This document shows positions 15,494 through 23,224 of a DNA stretch of 25,862 bases, one piece after another. The notes under the pieces were generated by a model. It searched no databases. It saw only the letters and a list, made by a program, of their open reading frames with translations, and had not been told where the DNA came from. Position numbers and translations under genes: made by a program. Position 1 is the stretch's first letter. Each line of letters starts with the position of its first letter. The stretch is from Thiohalobacter sp. (lineage in GTDB: Bacteria > Pseudomonadota > Gammaproteobacteria > Thiohalobacterales > Thiohalobacteraceae): the NCBI GenBank assembly GCA_027030825.1, contig JALVEM010000328.1, positions 1 to 25,862 of the forward strand, read 5' to 3'.

Positions 15494-15539
15494 CTTGTTT
15501 CCTTTCTGTTCGCGTTCATGCCATGGATTGGCTGCAGAC

Positions 15540-15568
15540 AGTAGATAATAGTTTAGTATTTTTGTCAA
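15540..15568 (-). promoter_or_regulatory. Strong sigma70 promoter of the DsrC/TusE-like gene
   Basis: On the minus strand an exact TTGACA (15563-15568) and TCTACT (15540-15545) are separated by 17 nt within a distinctly AT-rich segment. The expected start is near 15533, giving a leader of about 40 nt. Confidence 0.7.
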
Positions 15569-15583
15569 GATTTTTGTATGAAG

Positions 15584-15607
15584 AAACCCCGCGCACTGGC
15601 GGGGTTT
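15584..15607 (-). terminator. Intrinsic terminator of adk
   Basis: A 9-bp stem AAACCCCGC/GCGGGGTTT with a 6-nt loop is followed on the minus strand by TTCTTCAT; it begins 18 bp after the adk stop. Confidence 0.75.
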
Positions 15608-15624
15608 GCAGATCCCGGCTCGGG

Positions 15625-16266
15625 TCAGATGCCGAGCCGTTCGCGAATGGCCTTGACGACCTCGTCGCTGGAAGTGGCGCTCACGTTCAGCAGCAGGCCT
15701 TCCTTCTCGTAGAAGTCGACCAGCGGCGCCGTCTTCTCGTTGTAGACGTCGAGGCGCTTGGCGATGGCCTCCTCGGTCTCGTCGTCGCGCTGCACGACCT
15801 TGCCGCCGCACTTGTCGCAGACGCCCTCGACCTTGGGCGGCTTGGACTTGACGTTGTAGATCTCGCCGCAGTCCACGCAGGTCCGGCGCGTGGTCAGACG
15901 CTCGAGGATGACCTCGCGAGGCACATCGAGATTGACGGCCGCGTCGAGCTGGATGCCCAGTTCCTCGAGCAGGGTCTTGAGCTGCTCGGCCTGGGGGATG
16001 GTGCGGGGAAAGCCGTCGAGCAGGAAGCCCTTGGCGGCGTCGGGCTGCTGCAGGCGCTCCTTCATGATGTCCATGATGAGCTCGTCGGGCACCAGATCAC
16101 CGGCATCCATGTAGGCCTTGGCCTTCTTGCCGAGTTCGGTGCCGTCGCGCACGGCGGCGCGAAGAATGTCGCCCGTGGAGATCTGCACCGAACCGTCCAG
16201 CTCGGTCAGCATCTTGGCCACGGTGCCCTTGCCGGCGCCCGGGGCGCCCAGAAGTACCAGTCTCAC
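15625..16266 (-). CDS. adk: Adenylate kinase with zinc-binding LID
   Basis: 213 aa, interconverts ATP + AMP and 2 ADP in the cytosol. The P-loop is GAPGAGKGT (7-15); DGFPRT (84-89) is the AMP-site signature. The LID carries Cys130, Cys133, Cys150 and Cys153 in C-x2-C-x16-C-x2-C, the structural zinc type usual in Gram-positive bacteria and some sulfur bacteria; E. coli Adk lacks these cysteines. The start is the GTG at 16266, with AGGAGG eight bases upstream; there is no suitable ATG in frame close by. A clear terminator follows. Identification is certain. Confidence 0.98.
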   Translation of the reverse strand: MRLVLLGAPGAGKGTVAKMLTELDGSVQISTGDILRAAVRDGTELGKKAKAYMDAGDLVPDELIMDIMKERLQQPDAAKGFLLDGFPRTIPQAEQLKTLLEELGIQLDAAVNLDVPREVILERLTTRRTCVDCGEIYNVKSKPPKVEGVCDKCGGKVVQRDDETEEAIAKRLDVYNEKTAPLVDFYEKEGLLLNVSATSSDEVVKAIRERLGI

Positions 16267-16363
16267 TTGAATTGCCTCCTTGAACGAAACGCAAAAAATC
16301 GACCTCGGGCCGGAAGGCCCGAGGCGCGGGATGGCGGTATTGTCCTTGAGCCGCCGTCGTGGA

Positions 16364-17866
16364 TCAATCCCTTGCGGGACGGCCGGCACCGGCGGTCTGC
16401 CGGAGATGTGTCAGGCACAGATTCGCCGTCTGGCCGAACAGGCAGAAGGCGTCGAACAGGTCGGCATCGAGGGCGCGCCCGCTGGGGGCGCGGTCGGCAT
16501 GGAACAATCCGATGGTCCGGTTGCCGATGCGTATCGGCGCGGCGAAGAAGGGCTGGCCGTCCGTGATACCGAGCACCTCCGGTGTCGCCAGGGCGTCGAG
16601 CCGGGCATCCTCGCCGGGCCGGTACCAGAGCGGCTCGCCCGAGACGATCACGTGCTGGTAGAGATGCGCATCGAGTGGCGAAATCTCGAACCGGAACCCC
16701 TGACGGAAGGCTTCGGCTTCCACGCCGATGGCGTGGCGCCCCTGCAGCCGACGACGATCTGTGCTGAGCAGGGCGAACAGCGCCCGGTCCATGCCCAGAC
16801 CGCGACAGAAACCCTCGAGGACCATTTCCAGCACGAGATGGATCTCGCAGCCGCCTTCCGCCGCCGACATGATCTCGCGCAGGATCTCCAGCTGGACCAC
16901 CTTGTCCTGTCCGCGCGGTGCCGCGGTCTCGCCGGCGGGTTCCGGAACGATGCCGGGCTGTCCGGAACGCTTCGGCAAGGGGATCAGCATCCCGGCTCGT
17001 CCCAGGCCGAAGGATCCGGCCACGCGCGCCGCTTCCTGGGCATTCGCCTCGACCAGCGCCCGGGCCTCGCGCAGCGGCAGATAGCAGTTCTCGGCCACCC
17101 GCCGCAGCAGATCCCTGAGCGCCGGGTTCTCCCAGCCCTGTTCCACGGCGGCGGCGAGTTCGTGGGCGAGCATCACGTTGCTCACCCGGGGATCCTCGTC
17201 GCTCTGCCCGAGCACGGCATGCTCGAGCAGCCTGCCCAGTTTCCATTCCCGGACCAGGGCCAGCGTGAGTGCCCTGGCCGTGACGCCGAGACGCGCCTTC
17301 TCCTCGTCCTCGTTTCCGGCCAGGGCGAGCTCACCGGCCGCCTCCCCGCCCAGGCACCAGAGCGCCAGGCGACCGAGCGACTTCAGCAGGGCGGCGATGA
17401 AGACCTCCTCCGGGGAACCGTCGCCACGCTGTTCGGCGAAGGCGCGCGCCTGAACCGCGGCATGGAAGCAGCGCGCCATCTCGCGCGCCAGGCGATCCCG
17501 TGTCGCACCCCGGGCCACGGCCTCCACCACCGCGAGCGAAAGACAGAGCGAACGGACGGTGTCGAATCCCATGCGCACGACCGCCCGCGTCACGGTGCTG
17601 ACCGGTTTGCCCGTGGGGTTGTAGACGGGACTGTTCGCCACGCGCAGCAGGCGCGAGGTCATGGCGGCATCCTGGAGCACGGCCGCGGCCAGCTCCGCCG
17701 CCGAACTCTCGCGATCGCTGGTGATGCCGGCGATCTTCTTCACTGCATGGTGGAATACCGGCATGCCCTGATCCGTGATCAGGGCCACCCAGCCTTCCAG
17801 GGTGGCGGGCAATGCCGCTTCGGCGCGATCGGGCTGTGGTGTCGTCATGGACAGGATGTCGGTCAC
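16364..17866 (-). CDS. HDOD-GAF signalling protein
   Basis: 500 aa, soluble. An HDOD domain (about 25-240: DAAMTSRLLRVANSPVYNP, VTRAVVRMGFDTVRSLCL, FIAALLKSLGRLAL) is followed by a helical linker and a GAF domain (about 325-490: ILREIMSAAEGGCEIHLVLE ... FFAAPIRIGNRTIGLFHAD). HDOD lacks the metal-binding HD residues of true HD-GYP enzymes and usually acts by protein contact; GAF may sense a small ligand. The GTG at 17866 has GGAG five bases upstream; the ATG at 17848 has none, so GTG is preferred. It is divergent from the ABM-ADH pair and follows no operon partner. Function within signalling is not known. Confidence 0.9.
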   Translation of the reverse strand: MTDILSMTTPQPDRAEAALPATLEGWVALITDQGMPVFHHAVKKIAGITSDRESSAAELAAAVLQDAAMTSRLLRVANSPVYNPTGKPVSTVTRAVVRMGFDTVRSLCLSLAVVEAVARGATRDRLAREMARCFHAAVQARAFAEQRGDGSPEEVFIAALLKSLGRLALWCLGGEAAGELALAGNEDEEKARLGVTARALTLALVREWKLGRLLEHAVLGQSDEDPRVSNVMLAHELAAAVEQGWENPALRDLLRRVAENCYLPLREARALVEANAQEAARVAGSFGLGRAGMLIPLPKRSGQPGIVPEPAGETAAPRGQDKVVQLEILREIMSAAEGGCEIHLVLEMVLEGFCRGLGMDRALFALLSTDRRRLQGRHAIGVEAEAFRQGFRFEISPLDAHLYQHVIVSGEPLWYRPGEDARLDALATPEVLGITDGQPFFAAPIRIGNRTIGLFHADRAPSGRALDADLFDAFCLFGQTANLCLTHLRQTAGAGRPARD

Positions 17867-17887
17867 CCGGACTCCGGGCTTGAACTT

Positions 17888-17916
17888 TTCACGCTCGATG
17901 ACGGGCGCAGTAGAAT
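17888..17916 (+). promoter_or_regulatory. Candidate promoter of the ABM-alcohol dehydrogenase unit
   Basis: TTCACG (17888-17893) and TAGAAT (17911-17916) are separated by 17 nt. The expected leader is about 27 nt before the ATG at 17950. Confidence 0.45.
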
Positions 17917-17949
17917 CGTCGTCCCAGTCCCGATCGAGAGGATCCCGGC

Positions 17950-18252
17950 ATGCATGTCACCATCGTCCACGTCCATGTGAAGCCCGAGCACATCGAGGAT
18001 TTCATCGCCGCCACCCGGGAAAACCACCTGGCCTAGGTCCGGGAGCCGGGCAATCTGCGCTTCGACGTGCTGCAGTCCGAGGAAGATCCCGCCCGGTTCG
18101 TGCTCTACGAGGCCTATGTCGACGAGGCGGCCGCGGCGGCCCACAAGGAGACCGATCACTACCTGCGCTGGCGCGAGAGGGTCGCCGACTGGATGGCCGA
18201 GCCGCGCCGGGGCGTGCGCTACCGCGGGCTCCTGCCGGAGACCGGGGCATGA
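17950..18252 (+). pseudogene. ABM-family (putative quinol) monooxygenase, interrupted by in-frame TAG
   Basis: The frame opens at ATG 17950 after GAGAGGATC and encodes MHVTIVHVHVKPEHIEDFIA, the beta strand and helix of antibiotic-biosynthesis-monooxygenase (YgiN/LsrG-like) proteins. Codon 29 is TAG (18034-18036). Reading continues in the same frame with VREPGNLRFDVLQSEEDPAR and FVLYEAYVDEAAAAAHKETD to the natural stop at 18250-18252, giving 100 codons in all, the usual length. From memory of the family, this position is often Ser; TCG to TAG is one base change. The rest shows no frameshift, so the lesion is recent, a sequencing error, or read through. Its last bases overlap the dehydrogenase start as ATGA. 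Confidence 0.85.
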
Positions 18253-19436
18253 TCCCCGCCTTCTCGATCGCGCGTCTGCCTCGCATCGAATACGGCCGTG
18301 GCCGACTGGCCGAGCTGCCCGGCCTCTGCCGCCGGCATGGCCGCCGTGTGCTGCTGCTGACCGGCCGCGCCTCCTTCGTCGACTCCCCCGCCTGGCCGGC
18401 GCTGCAACAGGGCTTCGAACGCGAAGGCATCGAATGGGCGCGCGAGACCATCGCCGGCGAACCCTCGCCCGAGCGTGTCGACGAGATCGCGCGCCGGTAC
18501 CGGGAACGCGACATCGACGTGGTGGTCGCCATCGGTGGCGGCAGCGTCCTCGATGCCGGCAAGGCCGTCGCCGGGCTGCTGCGCGTGTCGCATTCGGTCA
18601 TGGACTTTCTCGAAGGCGTGGGACCCGAGCTGCCCTATCCCGGGCCGGCCACGCCCTTCATCGCGGTGCCGACGACGGCGGGCACGGGCAGCGAGGCCAC
18701 CAAGAACGCGGTCCTGAGCAGGCAAGGCCCCGAGGGCTTCAAGAAATCCTTCCGCGACGAACAGCTCGTGCCCGAGGTGGCGCTGGTGGATCCGGCCCTG
18801 CTCGCCACCTGCCCGCCCGCGCAGATCGCCGCCAACGGCATGGACGCCTTCACCCAGCTGCTGGAATCCTTCGTCTCCCTGCGCGCGAACCCGCTGACCG
18901 ACGCTCTCGACCTTCAGGGCATGGCGCACGTCCGCGACAGCCTGCTGGTCTGGTACCGTAAGGGCGAGGCGGCCGAGGAAGCACAGGACCGCATGGCACT
19001 GGCCTCGCTCTATTCCGGCATCGCGCTGGCCCAGACCGGCCTGGGATCGGTGCACGGGCTGGCCTCGCCGCTGGGTGCCTTCTTTCCGATTCCGCACGGC
19101 GTGGTCTGCGGCCTGCTCCTCGCCGAGGCCACGCGGGTCAACATCGAGGCCATGCAGGCCCGCGAGCCGGACAATCCCGCGCTCGGCCGTTACGCCGAGG
19201 CCGGTCGGTTACTGGAACAGGATCCGAAACTGAGCGAGGCGGATGCCCACCGGCGGCTGGTGGCGCGACTGAAGGACTGGACGCGGGAGATGCAGCTGCC
19301 GCGGCTGTCGGATTATGGCGTGACGACGGCAGACATTCCGAAGATCGTGGCGAACAGCCGGGGTTCCAGCATGCGCACCAACCCGATCGTGCTTACCGAC
19401 GAGGAGATCACCGCCGTGCTGGAGGCCTGCCTCTGA
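18249..19436 (+). CDS. Iron-type (group III) alcohol dehydrogenase
   Basis: 395 aa. The NAD(P)-binding GGGS (97-100) lies in VVVAIGGGSVLDAGKA. PTTAGTGSEAT (141-151) is typical. Metal ligands by position are Asp199 and Gln203 (NGMDAFTQLLE), His269 (SVHG) and His283 (PIPHG). The second ligand is usually His; Gln is found in part of the family, so metal identity is uncertain. The substrate cannot be read from the sequence. The gene overlaps the interrupted ABM gene by four bases, so its translation is probably coupled and may suffer from the upstream stop. It converges with iscR. Confidence 0.93.
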   Translation: MIPAFSIARLPRIEYGRGRLAELPGLCRRHGRRVLLLTGRASFVDSPAWPALQQGFEREGIEWARETIAGEPSPERVDEIARRYRERDIDVVVAIGGGSVLDAGKAVAGLLRVSHSVMDFLEGVGPELPYPGPATPFIAVPTTAGTGSEATKNAVLSRQGPEGFKKSFRDEQLVPEVALVDPALLATCPPAQIAANGMDAFTQLLESFVSLRANPLTDALDLQGMAHVRDSLLVWYRKGEAAEEAQDRMALASLYSGIALAQTGLGSVHGLASPLGAFFPIPHGVVCGLLLAEATRVNIEAMQAREPDNPALGRYAEAGRLLEQDPKLSEADAHRRLVARLKDWTREMQLPRLSDYGVTTADIPKIVANSRGSSMRTNPIVLTDEEITAVLEACL

Positions 19437-19466
19437 GCGGACAGGGAACCCGCGCCTGTCGAAAAG

Positions 19467-19491
19467 CGCCGCTGAGAGCCTGTCAGCGGCG
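19467..19491 (-). terminator. Terminator of iscR
   Basis: A perfect 9-bp stem (CGCCGCTGA/TCAGCGGCG) with a 7-nt loop overlaps the iscR stop codon. On the minus strand it is followed almost directly by CTTTTCG. Confidence 0.55.
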
Positions 19492-19944
19492 GTCGACCAG
19501 CCTCTCCATGTCCCGCTGCTGGCGTTCGATGGTGGCCTGGACGGCCGGTCGGGACAGGAAATCGGCGAGATTGATGCTGCTCAGGTAATCGTGGATCTGT
19601 CGGGAGAGATCCATCCACAGCTCGTGCGTGAGGCAGGATTCCCCGTCACGGCAGTTCTCCTGGCCACCGCAGAGTGTGGCATCGACCTGCTCGTCGACGG
19701 CGTCGATGATATCGGCGACCGTGATGTCGCTGGCCGGGCGCGACAGCCGGTAACCGCCACCGGGGCCGCGCGTCCCCACCACCAGGCCCTGGCGCCGCAG
19801 GCGCGCGAACAGCTGTTCCAGATAGGAGAGGGAAATGCCCTGACAACGCGAGATCTCGGCCAGCGTGACGGGGCCTTCCCCCTCGCGCAGTGCCAGATCC
19901 ATCATGGCCGTCACGGCATAACGACCCTTGGTCGACAGGCGCAT
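19483..19944 (-). CDS. iscR: Rrf2-family Fe-S regulator IscR
   Basis: 153 aa. The winged helix-turn-helix (MRLSTKGRYAVTAMMDLAL; SLSYLEQLFARLRRQGLV) is followed by the cluster ligands Cys92, Cys98 and Cys104 with His107, at the same numbers as in E. coli IscR, so it should bind [2Fe-2S] and sense cluster demand. GGAG lies six bases before the ATG. The usual downstream partners iscS, iscU and iscA are absent: the gene ends against the convergent dehydrogenase. It therefore acts in trans on an isc or suf operon elsewhere. Confidence 0.93.
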   Translation of the reverse strand: MRLSTKGRYAVTAMMDLALREGEGPVTLAEISRCQGISLSYLEQLFARLRRQGLVVGTRGPGGGYRLSRPASDITVADIIDAVDEQVDATLCGGQENCRDGESCLTHELWMDLSRQIHDYLSSINLADFLSRPAVQATIERQQRDMERLVDRR

Positions 19945-19956
19945 GGCATCTCCAAA

Positions 19957-19981
19957 TTACCCGAGTTCAATACTGGGGCAT
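19957..19981 (-). promoter_or_regulatory. Candidate IscR type-1 binding site
   Basis: An imperfect 25-bp palindrome running from TTACCCGA to GGGGCAT, 12 bp before the iscR start. It fits most positions of the type-1 consensus (ATASYYGACTR-www-YAGTCRRSTAT), especially CCCGA and ACTGGGG. It would allow autoregulation. Confidence 0.5.
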
Positions 19982-20044
19982 TATTGCAGGGCCGACGGGC
20001 GGGAACAACGTCATGAGAACTGGGGATTTTGACCGGATCGGGTC

Positions 20045-20572
20045 TCAGGCGCCCCGACCGCTCCGCAGCCGATCGAGCAGGTCTTCCCAACGCAGCGTGG
20101 AGGCCAGTTCATGCCCGGGAGGCGCCAGGCGATGCCCCTGGCGAAGACAGAAGCCGAGCCACTTCTGGAGAAAGCGATTGATCCGCCACTTCTCGTCCAG
20201 CCCGGCCCGGTTGGCGCGCAGATCGTACAACGCATCCCGGCGGCCGCGCAGGCGGCCACAGCGCAGCACCTCGGCCAGCCGGGCATCGTGATAGAGACGG
20301 ACCAGCAGATCGGGGGCGGGAAACTCGCCCGCCTCGTCACGAAACAGATAGGTCAGATGCAGCGTGGTGGTATAGGGCGTCCGCTCCTTCACGCTCACAT
20401 GCAAGGCGAGCGCACCCGGCACCTCGGAGACGGCCGCATCGGGCATGGCATGCAGCATCGGCAACATCCGGCGCAGCCGGATGTAGTTGCTCTCGTAGAG
20501 CGCCATCAGATCCGCCAGGGTACGGCGGCCGGCGCCTGCTGCGCCTGTTCTTTCACTGATTCGTGCCAGCAT
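20045..20572 (-). CDS. DUF1249 (YqiB-like) protein
   Basis: 175 aa from the ATG at 20572. The sequence LMALYESNYIRLRRMLPML and YTTTLHLTYLFRDEAGEFPAPDLLVRLYHDARLAEVL is typical of DUF1249, a family found beside lpp/nudix/cpdA genes in many gammaproteobacteria. The C-terminal part (EKWRINRFLQKWLGFCLRQGH) is also usual. No catalytic residues are known and the biochemical role is not established. The frame is open further upstream to 21061, but that part overlaps pgm on the other strand and is not coding. Confidence 0.9.
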   Translation of the reverse strand: MLARISERTGAAGAGRRTLADLMALYESNYIRLRRMLPMLHAMPDAAVSEVPGALALHVSVKERTPYTTTLHLTYLFRDEAGEFPAPDLLVRLYHDARLAEVLRCGRLRGRRDALYDLRANRAGLDEKWRINRFLQKWLGFCLRQGHRLAPPGHELASTLRWEDLLDRLRSGRGA

Positions 20573-20748
20573 GGTCGGCTGATCATAGCAGCCCCCGGGC
20601 AAGCCTTGGAACCCGAGGCAATCCGTTTCACCCGCCACGCATGAAGCGACCCTTCCGTTCTGGCAGAATGTCGCTGGCCGGCGTGGCCTCTGCAGAGGTC
20701 TATCGGCCATCGTCTGCATCCCTTCAACGAAAGCCCGGGAAACTCGCC

Positions 20749-22380
20749 ATGCGCATACGGACCGTGACCACCTTGCCCTTCGACGATCAGCGTCCCGGCA
20801 CCTCGGGGCTTCGCAAGAAGGTGCATGTCTTCCGGCAGCCGCACTATCTGGAAAATTTCGTCCAGTCGATCTTCGACTGCCTCGAAGACTTGACCGGGGC
20901 CACGCTGGTGCTGGGCGGCGATGGCCGTTACTACAACGACCAGGCCATCCAGGTGATCCTGAAAATGGCGGCCGCCAATGGCGTGGGGCGCATGCTGGTG
21001 GGGCGCGATGGCCTGCTCTCGACCCCGGCGGCCTCCTGCGTGATCCGCAGGCACGGCGCACTGGGGGGCATCATCCTCTCGGCCAGCCACAATCCGGCCG
21101 GACCCGAGGGCGATTTCGGCATCAAGTACAACGTGAGCAACGGCGGCCCGGCGCCGGAGAAGCTCACCGAACGCATCTACGCCCGCAGCCGGGAGATTCG
21201 CGAATACCGCCTCCTCGAGGCCGACGATGTCCCGCTCGACCGCTGCGGGCAGCAACGGCTCGGCGAGATGACCGTCGAGGTCATCGATCCCGTGGCCGAC
21301 TATGCCGAGCTGATGGAATCGCTGTTCGATTTCGACCGGATCCGCGAGCTGTTCTCCGGCGGCTTCCGGATCCGCTACGACGCCATGCACGCCGTCACCG
21401 GCCCCTACGCCCGCGAGATCCTGGTTCGCCGGCTGGGTGCGCCGGAGGATTCCGTGGTCAACGCCACGCCACTGCCCGACTTCGGTGGCGGGCATCCGGA
21501 CCCCAATCTCACCTATGCCCGGGCGCTGGTCGATGCCCTGTGGCGGGAAGACGCCCCGGACTTCGGCGCGGCCTCGGATGGCGACGGCGACCGCAACATG
21601 ATCCTGGGCCGCCGCTTCTTCGTCACCCCCAGCGACAGCCTGGCCGTGCTGGCGGCCAACGCCACCTGCGCGCCCGGCTACCGATCGGGACTCGCCGGCA
21701 TCGCCCGTTCCATGCCCACCAGCCGGGCCGCCGATCGCGTGGCGGACAGGCTCGGGATTCCCTGCTACGAAACCCCCACCGGCTGGAAATTCTTCGGCAA
21801 CCTGCTCGATGCCGGCCGCATCACCCTCTGCGGCGAGGAATCCTTCGGCACCGGCTCGAACCACATCCGCGAAAAGGACGGCCTGTGGGCGGTGCTCTTC
21901 TGGCTCAACCTGCTGGCCGAGAACCGCCGTTCGGTGGCCGACACCGTTCGCGACCATTGGCGCGAGTTCGGACGTGACTACTACACGCGCCACGACTACG
22001 AGGGCATCGACAGCGAGGCGGCGCAGCGCCTGATGTCGGAATTGCGCGGGAGTCTCGCCGAACTCGCGGGCAGCGCGCCCGATGGACACCGCATCCGCCT
22101 CGCCGACGATTTCCGCTACGAGGATCCCGTGGACCACAGCATCAGTGAGCATCAGGGCATCCGCCTCCTGTTCGAGAACGAGGCCCGGATCGTCTACCGG
22201 CTCTCGGGCACGGGCACGGCCGGCGCGACCCTGCGCGTCTACATCGAGCGCTACGAGCCCGACCCGTCACGTCATGGGCTCGATGCCCAGCAGGCGCTGG
22301 CCGACTACATCCGCCTCGCCGACGAGATCGCCGGCATCCGCAGGCATACGGGGCGGGAAAGACCGGATGTCATCACCTGA
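20749..22380 (+). CDS. pgm: Alpha-D-glucose phosphoglucomutase
   Basis: 543 aa, the length of the E. coli/eukaryote-like Pgm. Interconverts glucose-1-phosphate and glucose-6-phosphate for glycogen and envelope sugar supply. The phosphoserine loop is SASHNP (Ser113) followed by AGPEGDFGIKYN; the metal loop is DGDGDRN (277-283); the sugar-recognition GEESFGTGSNHIREKDG and the C-terminal phosphate-binding RLSGTGTAGATLRVY are intact. The frame is open upstream, but the ATG at 20749 gives the standard N-terminus MRIRTVTTLPFDDQRPGTSG. It is a single gene. Confidence 0.97.
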   Translation: MRIRTVTTLPFDDQRPGTSGLRKKVHVFRQPHYLENFVQSIFDCLEDLTGATLVLGGDGRYYNDQAIQVILKMAAANGVGRMLVGRDGLLSTPAASCVIRRHGALGGIILSASHNPAGPEGDFGIKYNVSNGGPAPEKLTERIYARSREIREYRLLEADDVPLDRCGQQRLGEMTVEVIDPVADYAELMESLFDFDRIRELFSGGFRIRYDAMHAVTGPYAREILVRRLGAPEDSVVNATPLPDFGGGHPDPNLTYARALVDALWREDAPDFGAASDGDGDRNMILGRRFFVTPSDSLAVLAANATCAPGYRSGLAGIARSMPTSRAADRVADRLGIPCYETPTGWKFFGNLLDAGRITLCGEESFGTGSNHIREKDGLWAVLFWLNLLAENRRSVADTVRDHWREFGRDYYTRHDYEGIDSEAAQRLMSELRGSLAELAGSAPDGHRIRLADDFRYEDPVDHSISEHQGIRLLFENEARIVYRLSGTGTAGATLRVYIERYEPDPSRHGLDAQQALADYIRLADEIAGIRRHTGRERPDVIT

Positions 22381-22412
22381 GGCCGGTCGCCCTGCCGGGC
22401 TGGTATAGAGGC

Positions 22413-22580
22413 AGCCACGGAAAACGCGGAATCCACGGAATCCGATGATTGCTTCAGTTATTCCCGGCTGGTTGCCCGTTCATTTCAAGAACATGAAAAA
22501 ACGTGGTTTCTGGATTCCGGATCGGTGCTTCGCACCGTCCGGAATGACCAAGGATGTGCTTCGCGGGCTTCCGGGATGAC
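22413..22580. repeat. Second copy of the composite repeat
   Basis: 22413-22443 carries AGCCACGGAAAACGCGGAAT and a following ATCCACGGAATCC, the motif of the long inverted-repeat arms near 9.8-10.2 kb. 22514-22545 is the REP-like hairpin with inner stem CGGTGC/GCACCG. 22562-22580 repeats the right half of the second hairpin (GCGGGCTTCCGGGATGAC). It fills most of the 205-bp gene-free gap between pgm and orn. Confidence 0.75.
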
Positions 22581-22585
22581 CGACT

Positions 22586-23134
22586 TCAGGGCAGGCGGAT
22601 GAAATGCTCCCGGTAGTGTCGCAGTTCGGCGATGGACTCGCGGATGTCCTCGAGCGCCTGATGGGTGTTCTTCTTGCTGAACCCGGACAGCACGTCGGGC
22701 GCCCAGCGCGAGGCCAGTTCCTTGAGGGTGCTCACGTCGAGATTCCGGTAATGAAAGAAGGCCTCCAGTCGCGGCATCCAGCGCGCCAGGAAACGCCGGT
22801 CCTGGCAGATGCTGTTGCCGCACATGGGCGATGCGCGCTCCGGCACGTGTCGTGACAGGAATTCGATGGTTTCGGCCTCGGCATCTGCCTCGCTGTAGCG
22901 GCTGGCGCGCACACGGTCGATGAGCCCGGAGGCGCCGTGATGCTCCCGGTTCCACTCGTCCATCGCGGTCAACACGGCGTCAGGCTGGTGAATGGCGATC
23001 ACCGGGCCTTCCTCGATGACTTCCAGGTCCTTGTCGGTGACGATGGTGGCGATTTCGATGATCCGGTCGGCATCGGGATCGAGCCCGGTCATCTCGAGAT
23101 CGATCCAGATCAGGTTCGAGGCCTCCTGCGGCAT
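22586..23134 (-). CDS. orn: Oligoribonuclease
   Basis: 182 aa DEDDh 3'-5' exonuclease that degrades 2-5-nt RNAs and pGpG, the product of EAL phosphodiesterases. Exo I has Asp12 and Glu14 (IWIDLEMTGLDP), Asp112 lies in CQDRRFL, and His158 and Asp163 in KKNTHQALEDIRESI. The ATG has a strong GGAGGAG ribosome site. It is functionally linked with the GGDEF-EAL protein earlier in the window but not co-transcribed. It is divergent from the M48 protease; TAGAAT at 23174-23179 on the minus strand is a possible -10. Confidence 0.97.
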   Translation of the reverse strand: MPQEASNLIWIDLEMTGLDPDADRIIEIATIVTDKDLEVIEEGPVIAIHQPDAVLTAMDEWNREHHGASGLIDRVRASRYSEADAEAETIEFLSRHVPERASPMCGNSICQDRRFLARWMPRLEAFFHYRNLDVSTLKELASRWAPDVLSGFSKKNTHQALEDIRESIAELRHYREHFIRLP

Positions 23135-23224
23135 GGCTCCTCCAGGGCAATGACTCAGTGTCGTCGGGGTTGCATTCTACCAGTCCGGGTGTACCTTTCC
23201 CCGAGGTTTCGCCACAATGACCGA

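Noticed and set aside
18034..18036. Pyrrolysine or recoded amber
   Set aside because: At least two other genes here end in TAG, the position is Ser-like in the family, and no recoding element is seen; mutation or error is simpler.
20506..22152. 548-codon open frame on the minus strand opposite pgm
   Set aside because: Antisense shadow of pgm; composition and lack of motifs do not support a protein.
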